DNA of 55,666 nucleotides from Schoenoplectus triqueter (Eukaryota; Streptophyta; Magnoliopsida; Poales; Cyperaceae). A model generated the notes under the pieces. It saw only the letters and a list, made by a program, of their open reading frames with translations. It was not told where the DNA came from and did no database searches. This document shows positions 22,001 through 33,982 of this stretch, piece by piece. Position 1 is the first letter of the stretch, and each line of letters begins with the position of its first letter. The position numbers were made by a program, and so were the translations under genes. The stretch lies in the NCBI GenBank assembly GCA_964058805.1, contig CAXKVV010000186.1, forward strand, positions 1-55,666, in the 5' to 3' direction.

Positions 22001-22547
22001 TATGCAAATTAATGGTTTTTAAGATTAATAAGGGTGTACTTAAATAAGAAAATAAGAAAATATATTTAAATTTAAATTATGTACAGAGAAATTACCTTTA
22101 ATAGATCTAAAAATATTATTAGTTACTGTAACTGTGATAAATATTGTGGCTGTTATTGCTGCTGATTAGAAGGAACAGAGATCAGCTTCTAATGGTGAAT
22201 AGTGAAAATGAAGATGAAGGAGCATCGCTGTGGGAGGTAGTGTGATAAATAACCCTAAATTAGAGCCGGTTATTTAAATAACCGATTTGGGGAGGCAATT
22301 TAGAACCAGTTTTAATAAAACCGAATTTAATTATTCTTGAATTTAGAACCGGTTTTATTAAAACCGGTTGTAAAATAAAAAATTTAGAACCGGTTTTAAT
22401 TCAATCAAATAGAACCGGTTTTAATAAAAAAATTTGTAACCGATTGTTATACAAAACCGGTTCTAATAATTTCAATAAAATTTACAAATATACCACTATC
22501 AACTTTTAGCATAATAGTCATTTCTAAATTCAATTTTTCTGATAGTG
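19052..22547 (-). mobile_element. CACTA-1: CACTA (En/Spm) transposon carrying a Ulp1-like gene
   Basis: The ends are CACTACGAGAAAAA and the complement of ...TTTTTCTGATAGTG (CACTATCAGAAAAA). The 3-bp flanks are AAG and AAA; removing one copy rejoins the LINE frame (GLR-stop-GCLLSPYLF). Both ends carry many copies of AGAACCGGTTTTAT and its complement (19075-19375 and 22260-22470), the expected subterminal binding-site repeats of CACTA elements. The genes inside run on the minus strand: a Ptta/En/Spm-type region and a C48 protease domain. No TNP2 transposase is present, so movement would need a helper. Length 3496 bp. Confidence 0.9.
19560..21905 (-). pseudogene. CACTA-1 multi-exon gene: Ptta/En/Spm region plus Ulp1-like cysteine protease
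   Basis: Minus-strand exons in order: about 21905-21740 (GYNTAKKKWKESD, then KSFRWCMARAKPTAERTYEI); 21530-21171 (AEHSGRLRGFGGAGVKTVYE, then KAEFSELLGQQRAEM), the pattern of plant Ptta/En/Spm proteins; about 21125-20840 (STPCNILVEIKDKRYQAAIG); 20766-20575; about 20330-20011, holding GHWILLI with the catalytic His (20161-20163) and VVDSLN with the Asp (20110-20112); and 19815-19735, PNQPSSKECGYYVMKSMHN, with the Gln and the catalytic Cys (codon 19798-19800). The four catalytic residues H, D, Q and C of a C48 (SUMO-protease-like) peptidase are thus all preserved. Known family role: cleaving SUMO or related tags; the role in transposons is not settled. Exon ends are approximate and I did not prove one open frame. 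Confidence 0.65.
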
Positions 22548-23796
22548 AAAGTTGTCTACTCTCGCCATATTTATTTATCATCTTTATGAAATTTTTATCG
22601 CGAGGCATACAACAAGCTCTGAGTCAAGGTCGGTTACAAGGTGTTAAAGTCATGCCCACAACCCCTGCTATTACACACTCGATATATGCCGATGATCTAG
22701 TTATTTTTGGAGCAGCAAATGCACAAGAGGTCAGAGGTATTAAACAAATACTTGAAGAGTATGGGTGCCATTCAGGTTTGAAAATTAATCCACAAAAATC
22801 GACTTTGTGGTTCAGCAAGGCATGCAATGTGAGATGTAAAGAAGATGTGGTAAGAGAAATGGATGCAAAAATTGCCACATATCAAGATAAACATCTTGGG
22901 GTTTTCTTACCAACCAGCACAAGAGCAAGAGATAAAATTCAATATTTACTGGTAGGTAGATTTTAGGATCGATTCAGGGGCTGGAAGCTAAACTTATTAT
23001 CTCATCCGGGCCGTACTATCCTCATAAAGTCAGTGCTAACCTCCCTACCTGTATATTACATGTCCATTGCTCCGCTACCCGTCAGGACTACCATGCAATT
23101 GACCACTCTCATGCATAAATTTTTCTGGGCAAAATTATAAAAAAAAATCGGTACCTGGCAATGGTTGGATGGGAAACAATTTGTCAGCCGCGACATCATG
23201 GGGGACTTCAGTTTAGAGATTTACATAAAATGAACAATGCTCTAATCTTAAAACTTGTTTGGCAAATGGCTCAAAATCAAAATAGGCTTTGGATAAACAT
23301 CATGAAAGCAAAATATTATCCAAATGAGGGCGTCTGGGGTGCTCGTTTATGCACTGGTGCTAGTCCATTGTGGTGCCGAATGCTAAACCTTAGGGAACAC
23401 TTACAATGATATGTTATGTGGGTACTAGGCACTGGAAGGAATGTACCGGTGGTTTAGGAGCCATGGTTCCAAGGATGGAATGAATTAACCGATGCCACAA
23501 ATGTCAGCAGAGAAATCAAAATTGTGGAACTGGTACAATCAGCAGATTGGACATGGGATGAACCGAAACTACACCAGCTACTAGGCCAGGAGGCGCAAAG
23601 AGTGATCACACAAACAATAAAACCACCGGATGCTAATGCCCGATTAAGGGATAGATTGATCTGGAACCGCACAAAAGCTAGTAATTATACTGTTAATGAT
23701 GGCTATAAGACCTTAATGGGTCCGCCAACAAACACCACAGAACATGATAAGAGAATATGGCAAATTATTTGGAAAACAAAGGGGATGATCCCCCGT
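22548..23796 (+). pseudogene. LINE segment 2: RT palm and connection region
   Basis: Continues the RT with LLSPYLFIIF, then SIYADDLVIF (the YADD catalytic box, 22680-22710) and SGLKINPQKSTLWFS, as in plant L1-type LINEs. After a stop near 22964 comes MVGWETICQPRHHGGLQFRD (23161 on), then GVWGARLCTGASPLWC, and NYTVNDGYKTLMG, which leads into the zf-RVT domain. Stops at 22964, about 23139, 23408 and 23456 show decay. The segment ends in GMIPR where CACTA-2 inserted. Confidence 0.85.
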
Positions 23797-25077
23797 CACT
23801 ACTGCAAAACTGACTTTCTGCTGCCGATATTCCGGTCGCAGAGATGAATGGCGCTGGTCGCAGATATGTCATAGCGACCTGGACCGGTCGCACTAAATCC
23901 GGTCGCACAAACCTCGTAGCAGATAATGATCTGCAACCGGTGATGACGTCATCACCGGCAGCAAATGATTCAATTGCTACCGGAATAATGACATCATCCG
24001 GTCGCAATAACGGTCGCTGTACCTAGTTGAATGACGTCATGTTAGACGATTTTTGCTACCAAGTACCGGTCGCAGTAATGAATATTTACCGGTCGCTTAG
24101 ATATCATCAGAATTAAAAAAAAAATTGCAGGGCTAATTACATTTAATTGCAAATTCAGCACCAAAAGAAATTATAATCTGCCAAAATTTAAATCCAGTCG
24201 ACTTCAATACAAGTTTAGTACAATCTACCAAAATTCAAACTCATGCTTACAATCAGATTTTAAATCCAGCCGACTTCAATTGAAATTCAAATAAAATTGA
24301 CCTATGTCTTAATGTAAGACCTAAATGTGCGATGATTCGAGTACATGGGAGTCTGAATTTGAATCTGAATCGGACTCGTCCGAGCTACTAGAACCCTCAT
24401 CTGAACTTGTCTCAACACAAATATCCTTTCCATGTGAGCGACGAGATGCTGATGACGAAGCAACCTATTGAATTTAGACAAAATTATAAAAGTAACATAT
24501 ATATTATACCGTTTCTGGTAAGCACATGATGGTTATCATAACACAAATACTTTCATTCACACCAAATTCCGCATTATGGTTTCCTTGATATTAGTTCTCT
24601 AACATTCAATGCAAAGTCTCATTATTAAAAAAACAGAAAGAATCAGCTAACAACAGTACTAAAAAAATCAATATTACTGAAGCAAAATTACCAGTTAACT
24701 CTTAAATTAATTGTTGGCAATAACCAATTAAATTGATTGGAAATCCAATTCATCTCCATGACTAATGACTTGAAACATATCCTGAACAGTCAACTCTTAT
24801 GATTGATTTAATGCAAAGCAATATGCATTTCAATGTGTACAAGAAATTAATTTTTTGTACTGATTGACAGAAATGCCAATAGTTGGCAATTTGCTCTGAG
24901 CAAACTAGTTATAAATACTAATATTTTACAGTTAAGTTGATAATTTGCTCAATAAAATGTCTGAGTATAGATTTTGATTAATGTAATTAAATGATTGAGG
25001 TTTAACTACAATTGACAGCTTTGCAGAAAGGAAACGAAACTAACCTCGAATGAGGATTGAGCTCTAGCAAATTTTCT

Positions 25078-27062
25078 CTAAATTTTCAACTCAAGTTTCT
25101 TCATCTTCTTTTCAATCTTTTTTTTCATAGTCTTCTTAAGACTCTTTTTGACTTGATTAGTAACCATCGCTAGAACTTTAGGATCAATATCTACATGCAA
25201 CTCATTCGATGAAGTTGTATCACTGTCTAGCTGATTTGGATGGAGCGTGGACCTTGTCAGCCCCAAAGCTCCAAAACCATAGTTATCACCATGCAAATTT
25301 CCTCCGGTAGCTTCATTCCAAAGGGCCGCATCAAAGTCCGGATGTTTAGACTGGTCCTCCCCGTATTTATCAACTATCAACTCACCATATTTATACTACA
25401 AAAGTGTTGACATGATTTAATTAAAAAACAAAATCACAACTAAACTAGCAAACATATTCTAAAAACTTACATTATCTAAAAGAGAAATCTGAAATCTCTA
25501 CAACAAGCATCTAGGTTATTGTGGGGAGTTAACATATTGAGGTATTTGTTAAATAGGATAGTGACTATCTAAATTTGCACATTTTTTAGTGTGTAACTGT
25601 CTTGTAACAATCAGGTTTGTTTTTAGAGATTTGGTACAAATAATATGCACATAACTCCCCCTTCTTGTTTTTACCACATATAATTCAAATCAATTTACTC
25701 ACAGTCACGCCCTTAGCTCTTTCAGAGCATAACTCCCCTTTCTTGTTTTTATGTGTTGCCTCAAATAATTCCAAAAACCTTGGTTGACGGGCCATCTTTT
25801 GCTCCTAGTAGCAGAACAAAAGTAATCAAAATAAATTTAGTTTGTGAACTTATTATAATATATAGCACACCTTATTCATATGATAAATTATGAAAAAAAT
25901 GAAAGAAATATTATCATACCAAGCGATGTTTGTGAATAAGCATACTAATGGAACCAGTGGTGCTAAATGAATTATCTCCAGACGCCAACCGATTTTTGGA
26001 GTTACGATTAGAAATATCCTGAAATTTCGTAGTTGACCACTGATCGTACAATACAATCCAGTTTTCTTTCTTTATCCACGAGTAGGTGGAAGGAGGACCC
26101 CTTTCTTTCCAAACTTGATAATTTACAGTTTCATGCAACTCCAAGGCAGCTCCTCGAGCTTTGCAAAGCATGTCCTGTAAACACTTAGTTGCAATCCTTT
26201 CAAACACCTCTAACGCCTTCACATGATTAACATGAATGTCCCACCTAAAGTACAACTAGTTTTACAAACAATGCAAATACAAATGTTAATAGTAGTTGTT
26301 CAATTTTAATTGAAGTACAAAAGTGGAATGCAAACCCAATTTGCAAGTTAGTACAAAGTGAAATGCAAACCCTACTGGCTGGTAACTATTTCCCAAATCC
26401 CCATTGCAATTGGGTTCACTTTATAATTTTTTTATTTAATTAAAAATAGCAAAGTTATGGATAATTTTCATACCAAGAACTCCTTCATGATCACCTTCTT
26501 TGTATCATTTGGATAAGGCTCGTAAGTTTCACACGGCCCTGGATAACAATTTCTAATGATTTGTGAAATTATTTTTGGAAGTTGACCGTCCAATGGTGAT
26601 GAATGAAAAGCACTGCATTTCAAATTCATTATCAAATAAATTCAGTGAACAAATTTATAATTGACAATCATAGTAATTACAATGATGTTGTATGCAGCAG
26701 GCGCACAATTAGAGAGCATAATTTTTGAGCTATCAGTGCTGCTATGGATTGAACTTTTTAGGAAGCATACTGGTTTAGGAAGCTCATCAATACTGAAATA
26801 TGTTTCATTTTCAAAAGTGCCTCTACTAAATTACAATCATATAGTGCATATAGTGCAATAAATATTGTACTAATTTTTCATACCGATGACCAGCAATCGT
26901 GAGAGTAGGTCTTTTTTCTGCTAGCCGAGGAGGAATATGTGCATCCCGGCCACGACCTTTGCTTTTTCCCTGTGCACATATTTGCTCACTTATTGAACCA
27001 CGAATCCCTCTACTCCCTTGGGCAGAAGTTTCAACACCTTTACACACTCTCCGCTGAACCAT
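25078..27062 (-). pseudogene. CACTA-2 second gene, Transposase_24 (Ptta/En/Spm, TNPA-like)
   Basis: Minus-strand exons, approximate: 27062-26880 (MVQRRVCKGVETSAQGSRGI, basic, ending LTIAGHR), 26610-26473 (HSSPLDGQLPKIISQIIRNC, then YPNDTKKVIMKEFL followed by GT), 26250-25914 (WDIHVNHVKALEVFERIATK; WKERGPPSTYSW; STTKFQDISNRNSKNR), 25800-25700 (EQKMARQPRFLELFEATHKN, KGELCSERAKGV), and 25400-25078 (YKYGELIVDKYGEDQSKHPD, ALWNEATGG, then a Lys-rich coiled coil). This order of 'ELF..TH', 'E.C.ERA' and 'AW.EA.GG' is that of the plant Transposase_24 domain, which binds the subterminal repeats in En/Spm. It might still be translated; I saw no certain stop within exons. Confidence 0.65.
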
Positions 27063-27177
27063 ACCTGCATTAGAATTACTGAAGTTAGCTCAATGATGAA
27101 ATGCAAATAAAACAAATAGAACAAGCAACTTCAATAAATCTTAAGAATTGTAATATAACCCTATATGATAATTTCAA

Positions 27178-28940
27178 TCATGCACGCCGCCGCTTTTGAT
27201 TTTCTTTAGCAAATAGAGGAACTTCATGTTCAAGTACAATCTCGGGATCTCTACTAGCTTGTAGTATCATAGGTTCATCTAAACTGGATCCATCTGTGAC
27301 AATAAAAGGGCAAGAAGGTTTGTCTTCTTGAAAGAATTCTGCTAAAACCTCAACTGGATCAGAAGTACTTTCACCACTTGATAAAATAGGTAAGGTTAGT
27401 CTTGGTTTTGTTTTTATGGCAACCAACCAATCTTGTCTCTCTCTTTTCCGTGATGGATAAGGCACATAGTAAACTTGAATAACTTGATAAGCTAAAACAA
27501 ATGGCTCATATTTTCTAAGAGAGGACCGATGGTTAACTTCAACTAAACCATGCTCTTCATCTACTCGTACGCCATGGTTAGTATCAAACCAATTACATTT
27601 GAATAATACTATGGTATTATTGGCCCCAACATATTCTAATTGAATAATTTCTTTAATAATCCCATAGTAGTCTTTGACTGTCCCTTGCCAATTTGATCCC
27701 TTAACGCATACCCCACTGTTTGTAGTTTTCTTATTCGCTCCGTACGCTCTCGTATGGAACCGATAGCCGTTGACATCATACATGTTAAAGCATGTAACTC
27801 GTGAAAAGGGACCTAGTGCAATGTCTCTCACTTTCCTATCTATTGTATCATCATGTAAAACTATTTGTCGAATCCATGCTGCAAACTTCTCCTCACGTTT
27901 TCTTTCAAGATTTTTGTTGCTGATACGGGGGTTTTCTGCCTTGATCGTCGCATCAAATTGGCTGTAAATATTGGTTATAATGAAGTCAGTTCAAATAACA
28001 TCTCTTTGATGAAAATCTGATATGAATTTAACAAATTAGATAGAAACGGCTTACTCAATAAAGAGAGACATCTCTGGACAATTAAGCAACACATAAAGAT
28101 GAGCTGCTTTTAATTCCTGATCACTTAGATCCCTACCAGGAAGTCTACTAATAAACTTACACTCTTCTATATTCACAGAATTTGATAAATTTGATGCATA
28201 TCCATCTGGAAATCTCAAATTTCTACCAATAAACTTACTTTCAAGCTGTTACTACCATAATACAACATGCAATGATTTGGACAAGCATCAATCTTTTGAT
28301 AACCTAAACCTAAATTTTGAACTAATTTTTTACACTGATAGTAATCAGGAGGTAGTCTATTATTTAGGGGGAGCCACTTTTTTACCGCAGATACAATTCG
28401 ATTAAAAGCCTCTTTGGTTAGGTTGCAATCAGTCTTGATAGTCAATAACTCTGTGACACAAGATAGTCATGTATACCTCGTATCACAACCATCCCAAAGC
28501 GGTTCATCGGCTGTCTTTAACATTTCATAAAACTTTTCAGCCTCAGAGTTTGAAGTCTCTTCGTCTGAATCCAAATTAAAATCGGGACCAGCAGCATCCC
28601 TAACCATCTGTTCTATTGGATTTGATCTATCTCCTTCAAAACTCTCTTCAACCAGAGGAGACCTAACGATGTTATCATCTAGGTTTTCACGACACTCTTC
28701 GCCATGCATATACCATGTACTATAATAATTTCTGAACCCACTTCTTATCAAATGTTCTTCTATTGTATCCCTTTTATACCATCTTGAATTTCCACAAATT
28801 AGACAAGGACACCTAATACAATCTCCATCAATTATATTTGCAGGATTGTTAAAAGCATAGTTAAGAAAGCTCCTAACTCCATAAATAAACTCAGGGTTGA
28901 TTCTAAAGGGACTATACATCCAACTACGATCTCCTTCCAT
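27178..28940 (-). pseudogene. CACTA-2 TNP2-type transposase with the catalytic core deleted
   Basis: Starts at 28940 with the transposase-associated domain (MEGDRSWMYSPFRINPEFIY; CPCLICGNSRWYKRDTIEEH; SGFRNYYSTWYMHGEE). The start of the TNP2 domain follows at 28445-28250 (AFNRIVSAVKKWLPLNNRLP; KKLVQNLGLGYQKIDACPNH). At about 28230 the sequence jumps to FIGRNLRFPDGYASNLSNSV, the tail after DUF4218, then ELKAAHLYVLLNCPEMSLFI. From about 27830 to 27178 there is a DUF4216 domain (VNGYRFHTRAYG; DYYGIIKEIIQLEYVG; LFKCNWFD; PFVLAYQVIQVYYV). So the catalytic Transposase_21 core and most of DUF4218 were lost by an internal deletion at about 28230. Such a protein cannot transpose itself. Confidence 0.8.
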
Positions 28941-29239
28941 TATTCCTAATTATGTCAATAAAATTTAAGGATAAGCAAAAGAGACAGAAATCTGGCAGAA
29001 ATTTGCAGATGAAATAATGTTGGAAGAAGAAAAAAGGCACCTGATAGAGTGGGGGCACAAGAGATCGAAGCAAAATGGAGCAATCTAGAAGAAAATGGTA
29101 CCTACACAGCCATTTAGCAGATTTAGCAAATTTAGTTTTACTGTTTGCACATTTAGCAGCTTTCTGGAATAAGCCATTTATAAAAGAAAACAAATCATAA
29201 ATCATGAATAGAATATGTACCACTAAGATTAAAATCAAA

Positions 29240-30180
29240 ATTAATTGAATAATTCAATCAAAATAAATGGTTGAGGCATCATGAATCCTATTTATGAATA
29301 GAGTAGACAGAGTGCAGGGATGAATAGATTGGATTTGGAGCGCAGAAATTGCGAAGTCTGTTCCTTTTTTCTTTCCTTCCCCTTGCAAAGGACAAAGTGA
29401 CAAAACAAAATAATTAATTAATTAACCAAAGTATGCCTCGGCCTTGGCCTTGCCTTGGCCACATTTGATATATATATATTTGATATATATAAAATGGAAA
29501 CAAATAAAATTAAATAATAATAATAAATTGAATTGTTCACTCCTCCCCATATTGACCGCACATCCCATTCTTGTCTTCCTCCACTAACCTCTCTAGTAGT
29601 TAATAGATTGATTAATCTTATTTCGTTTTCATGTACGTAACTGTTACAAAATTAATTGAATAATTCAATCAAAATCGAAATCATTAGTAGTCCAAGATGT
29701 CCCTTACGACATTGAAAACCCGCTTTCGACTGAAATCCTACTTAGCCATGTCACAGGAGAAGCAAAGCAGAGAGAAACTTTTTTCTCCTAAAACAATCTA
29801 ACATTTTGCTCAATCTAATATTATAGAAGTCAATCAATTAAAGAGAAAAGGATCAAAAGGCCAAACGAAGAGCGACGACAGAGTATATGGGTGAAAATCG
29901 CAAATACTATATCGCGAAAGGGAAAGAGAAGGTACCTTGCACAGCCGAACGGAGAGCGACGACGGAGCCTCGATCTAGGGTTTTTGATGAACGTGGGGAA
30001 ATAAATCGATGGGTTTGAAGTGACCAGATCGGAGAAATAGAGGAGACCTGATCTAAGTTTTTTTGAATGGAGATAATCGATGGGTTATATTTTCTGACTA
30101 TCTTTGTTCGTGTACTTAATTTGTGTGGGCTAAGTTACATTACAAGGCTTATAATATCATTGGGCCATGATTTCATTTAC
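29240..30180. other. CACTA-2 5' non-coding region
   Basis: Leader and promoter side of the minus-strand transposase gene. It contains AT-rich DNA (29400-29520), a direct repeat of AATTAATTGAATAATTCAAT (29240 and 29650 regions) and the duplicated phrase GAGCGACGACGGAGCCT / AGAGCGACGACAGAG near 29870-29970. No gene seen. Confidence 0.5.
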
Positions 30181-30239
30181 TTGCGACCGGCGCCACCCAG
30201 TCGCAATTATGGATGCAGTTAGTTAATTTTGCTGTAGTG

Positions 30240-30949
30240 CGTGTTCGTTTGTTTCTGTGGTTGGCTTGTCAAGGTTTGCTCCTGACCGCGCAGGCTATGC
30301 ATTGTAGCACACCGACTATAGAGCCTGTGTGCGCGAGATGTCATCAAGAGAATGAATATGTAATGCACCTATTATTTTTCTGTCCAAGTTCACGAGCAAT
30401 ATGGTTCGCCTCAGAATTCAACTTCCGAGTCGATGAACTCTCTCTCTGTTTCAAAGAAGGCATGGTGCAATTGTTTACCAATTGACCACCTGAGGATGTG
30501 CAAAGAAAGGCTAACCTAATGTGGTGTGTGTGGAAAGCAAAAAATGCACAAATATTTGAAGGAAAATATTTTTGATCCAGTGCAGGTATTGTCACATGCT
30601 CGAGCGATGGTAACAAAAGTCATGGGATTGGGTACAGCTATGATAAGGAGGGAACAAAGTTGCATTATTCCTTGGGGGTATGGTATCATCTTGGTGGATG
30701 GTTCATGTGACGAGGTGGGTCGGGCGGGGCTGGTATGCTGGCTTTTAACGATGATGGTACGTTGCAGATGGGCAGATGTGTACCGATGCAAGTATAGGAC
30801 CCTTTTCACACTGATGCAAAAGCAACACTTCAAGTGATACAGTGGGTGAAGTCTACGAGTGATAGCATTGGATAGCAAGGGGCAATTATAGCAACAGATT
30901 GCCAGGCTTTGATCAAAGCAATAAATGAAGGAGAAGAAGGAGATCCATT
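30240..30949 (+). pseudogene. LINE segment 3: zf-RVT and start of RNase H
   Basis: VRLFLWLACQGLLLTAQAMH, then CARCHQENEYVMHLLFFCPS is the zf-RVT zinc-binding domain of plant LINEs (C..C...H...C). After a stop at 30482 the frame gives VSHARAMVTKVMG-like sequence near 30590, the RNase H start IILVDGSCDEVGRAGL (about 30690), DAKATLQVIQW and ATDCQALIKAINEGEEGDPF, up to the Copia insertion. Stops and frameshifts mark it as dead. Confidence 0.8.
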
Positions 30950-31298
30950 TGTTGGAATAATGGAAGAATAAACAAATATACTAATAAATAATTTCTGCTA
31001 AAACTCTCTTTTCAATTCATTACATATTAAAAACATACAATTGCATAATGTTCTATGATTTATATAGTATAGAACTTTCTTAAATTAACTCTACTACATT
31101 CCTCAAATATCATCCACTATTTCCTATAAATTACCCCACTAACTCCATTACTTTTTAAATATAATTGCTACTAATTTTGACTCTTGGCTTTCCTAAAATA
31201 ACCCTATAATCATTCTATCTTTACTGAAATTAGTTTTACTAAAAATAATTTTCTAAATAAAAATATTCTAAAAATATATTTTGAATCAATTCTCAACA
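30950..31298 (-). repeat. Copia 3' LTR (left copy)
   Basis: 349 bp, TG...CA, matching 33983-34331. On the minus strand it lies downstream of the coding region. Confidence 0.95.
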
Positions 31299-31313
31299 CT
31301 CCCTCTTGATTCA
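31299..31313 (-). promoter_or_regulatory. Copia polypurine tract
   Basis: Minus-strand sequence GAATCAAGAGGGAGT abuts the 3' LTR, the expected priming site for plus-strand DNA. Confidence 0.8.
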
Positions 31314-31711
31314 AAATTTTTAACTCCAAATTTATTTTTTTTCGCAAACTTCTTTGTTGATGATTGTTTCCATTAGAATTGACAAGCGATGTCTTTTTTT
31401 TTTCTTCTTTTGACTCTTTACCTTCTCTTCCTTCTTTTGGCTCTTGATCTTTCAATCACTTCTTCTTGCATTGCTTGACACCACTCCTATTTTTCAATTG
31501 CCTCCTCAAAGCACTCAGGATCAGCTACCATAAGCACATGTGTTGTGTCATATAGTTCTTGTAAGGTTTTGGTCTTTTGCTGTGATGGTTGATTGCCTCG
31601 TCTTCTATAAACTTGTATTGGTTTTGGCATGTTGTCTACTTCTGGTTGGAGCTCCTCGCTATCCTCATCTTCATCTTGTAAATCAATTGGTGCTTCAACA
31701 CCATCCGAGTT

Positions 31712-33942
31712 TCATCTCCAACTCATGTTCTCATCAAACATCACATTGCGGCTGACAATTGTCTTATTTGTTTCGGGGTTATAAAGTCGATATCCCTTCG
31801 ATTGAATGCAATAGCCAATGAAAATACATTTTTCAGATTTGGCATCCAACTTCTTTCGGTGGTGTGAGTTGACTAGAGTGTATGCAACGCATCCAAAGAC
31901 TCGTAAGTGGCTCACTATTGGTTTTCTTTCAAACCACGCTTCATAGGGGGGTTCATTCATGACTACCTTCGTCGGTGAAAGATTAGGATGTAAACTGCCA
32001 TGTCTACAGCTTCTGCCCAAAAAGAATTCGGCATGCCCTTTGATTGTAACATGTTTCTTGCCAATTCAACAACAGTTCGGTTCTTTCGTTCTGCTACACC
32101 ATTTTGCTCGGGGGTGTAAGGTGTGGTTAGTTGCTGTAAGATGCCGTCTTTTTTACAAAATTACTTGAATTCGGTCGATTGATACTCGCCACCTCGATCT
32201 GATCTTAGAATTTTCAGCCGAGATCCTGTTTGTGTTTCAGCCATGGCCTTGAATTTTTTTAAAAACCTAAGTGCTTCACTTTTATAGGTAAGGAAGAATA
32301 CTCATGCCATTCTACTGAAATCGTCAATAAATAACATAAAATATTTACTTCCTCCCATTGAACTTGTCTCCATAGGCCCACATAGGTCGGTATGCACCAA
32401 TTCAAGTACTCGAGTTGTACGGAGAGATTTATCCTTTAGAAATGGTAATTTTGATTGTTTGCCAAGAATACAACTTTCACATAACCCGACTTCTTCTATC
32501 TCTGGTAGCCCTATCACCATATGTTTATGGTTTAGTAACTTCAAACCATTGATATTTAAATGTCCATATCTTAGATGCCATAATCGACTTTGATTAAGTT
32601 CTGTGACTGCAAGTGTACTTTCATCAACTTCTGTCATCTCCAGCGGAAATAAGTTATTGTGTGTCTTTTGAATGGTTGTTACTGCATGCTTTGTTCCTGA
32701 CTCCTCAATTTTACACGTATTGCCTTCAAATTTGATCGTATACCTGTTGTTCATCATTTGTCCGATGCTTAGGAGATTTTGTGAAAGTTGGGGGATGTAG
32801 TACACGTTTTGTAAAAACCTTATATTGCTTGCAGTTTGGACATCCACTTTGCCTATGCCTTCAACTTGTATTTCTTTGTTGTTACCAAGTCTCACAGACT
32901 TCTTGCATGACTCGTCCAGTTCTTCAAAGAGATGCTTGAAACCGAACATGTGATTAGAACACCCACTATTCAGAAACCATACTTGACTTACATCTGATAT
33001 TTCATTTGTTTTTGTCATGAAGAGCATGGCTTCAGTGCCTTTCTCGCTGTCTTTCTCCTCAACAACATTGGTTTGCCTTTCCTCATGCTTCTTCTTGTAG
33101 CAATTAGCCTGCACATGATCGATCCTGTGGCAATAGTGACATTCAACGCCTTGCTTGCCTTGTCCGTCTTCTCTCTTCTTCTTGTAGCATTCTGCCTTAA
33201 CATGACCAAACTTATGACAATAGTAGCACTCGATATCCTTTTTTGTTTATTGTTGACGGTTGTCTCTACTGCTTGTACCTCTTCCACGACCTCTACCACT
33301 GTGACCTCTCCATCTATCTGAACTGCCTTTGGTGAGGAACGCTTTAGAATTATCCTTCTCTTCAGATCTGAGAAGTCGTACTTCATGGACTTGCAATGAA
33401 CCCATCAACTCGTTGAAAGAGTATGTGGACAGATCTTTGGATTCTTCAATCGCTGCTACAACATGGTCGAATTTGGTTGTAAGGCTACACAATACTTTCA
33501 TTACTACAGTTCCTTCAGAAAGATCTTCACCAGAACTACGGATTTGATTAACAATTGTTGAGACTCGTGTGAGAAACTGCTGAACTGTTTCACCTTGTTT
33601 CATGCTCAATGTTTCAAATTCACGCCTTAACCCTTGCAATTTGATGGCAATGACCTTTGAACTGCCCTGAAACACAGTTTTCAGAATTGTCCAAGCATCT
33701 TTTGTTGTTGTCGCCGCTGAAATTTTCATGAATATCGACTCATGCATTGTTGATTGTATAAAGAACAACGCTCTTGCATCCTTCTTTTGATCATCTGTCG
33801 AAGTGCCGGCACCTTTCTCGACTAACTCCCATAGACCATAAGACTTGAATAGAGTTTTCATCTTAATACTCCAAAAATCATAATTTTCTCCTTTGAAAAG
33901 TGGAATCGACGAATTAGACATGTTGGCGCCTGCTTCTGCCAT
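31712..33942 (-). pseudogene. Copia gag-protease-integrase polyprotein, broken
   Basis: Starts MAEAGANMSNSSIPLFKGEN with the UBN2-type gag (DFWSIKMKTLFKSYGLWELV), then two CCHC knuckles (CYYCHKFGHVKAEC; CHYCHRIDHVQANC). The protease site reads WFLNSGCSNHM: Asn replaces the catalytic Asp of 'DSG', so the protease should be dead. Integrase follows: H-H-C-C zinc site (HLRYGH...CESCILGK), VHTDLCGP and LFIDDFSRM with the two Asp, PEQNGVAERKNRTV with the Glu, then the C-terminal VFGCVAYTLV part to about 31712. Breaks: an in-frame TAA near 33248 after RDNRQQ, a TAA at 32161-32163, and a frameshift near 32000. A linker rich in Asp/Glu follows, and then the RT-RNase H region is missing. Confidence 0.9.
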
Positions 33943-33965
33943 TGAAAACAGCCCAAGATTTCTAC

Positions 33966-33980
33966 CGGCTCTGATACCAA
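33966..33980 (-). promoter_or_regulatory. Copia primer-binding site
   Basis: Minus-strand TTTGGTATCAGAGCC directly follows the 5' LTR. TGGTATCAGAGC is complementary to the 3' end of plant initiator tRNA-Met. Confidence 0.9.
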
Positions 33981-33982
33981 AT

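Larger units (their letters stand above)
23797..30239 (-). mobile_element. CACTA-2: internally deleted CACTA (En/Spm) transposon
   Basis: The ends are CACTACTGCAAAACTGACT and the complement of ...AATTTTGCTGTAGTG (CACTACAGCAAAATT). The 3-bp target duplication CGT is perfect (23794-23796 and 30240-30242), and its removal rejoins the LINE as GMIPR-VRLFLWLAC. The left end is packed with CCGGTCGCA motifs (23830-24095), with more at 30183-30205. Its genes, a TNP2 transposase and a Transposase_24-type protein, run on the minus strand. At 6443 bp it is well below the usual length of plant CACTA elements, and the transposase core is missing. Confidence 0.92.

Noticed and set aside
33015..33386. Minus-strand frame rich in Arg/Thr
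   Set aside because: Off-frame shadow of the Copia gag zinc-knuckle region.
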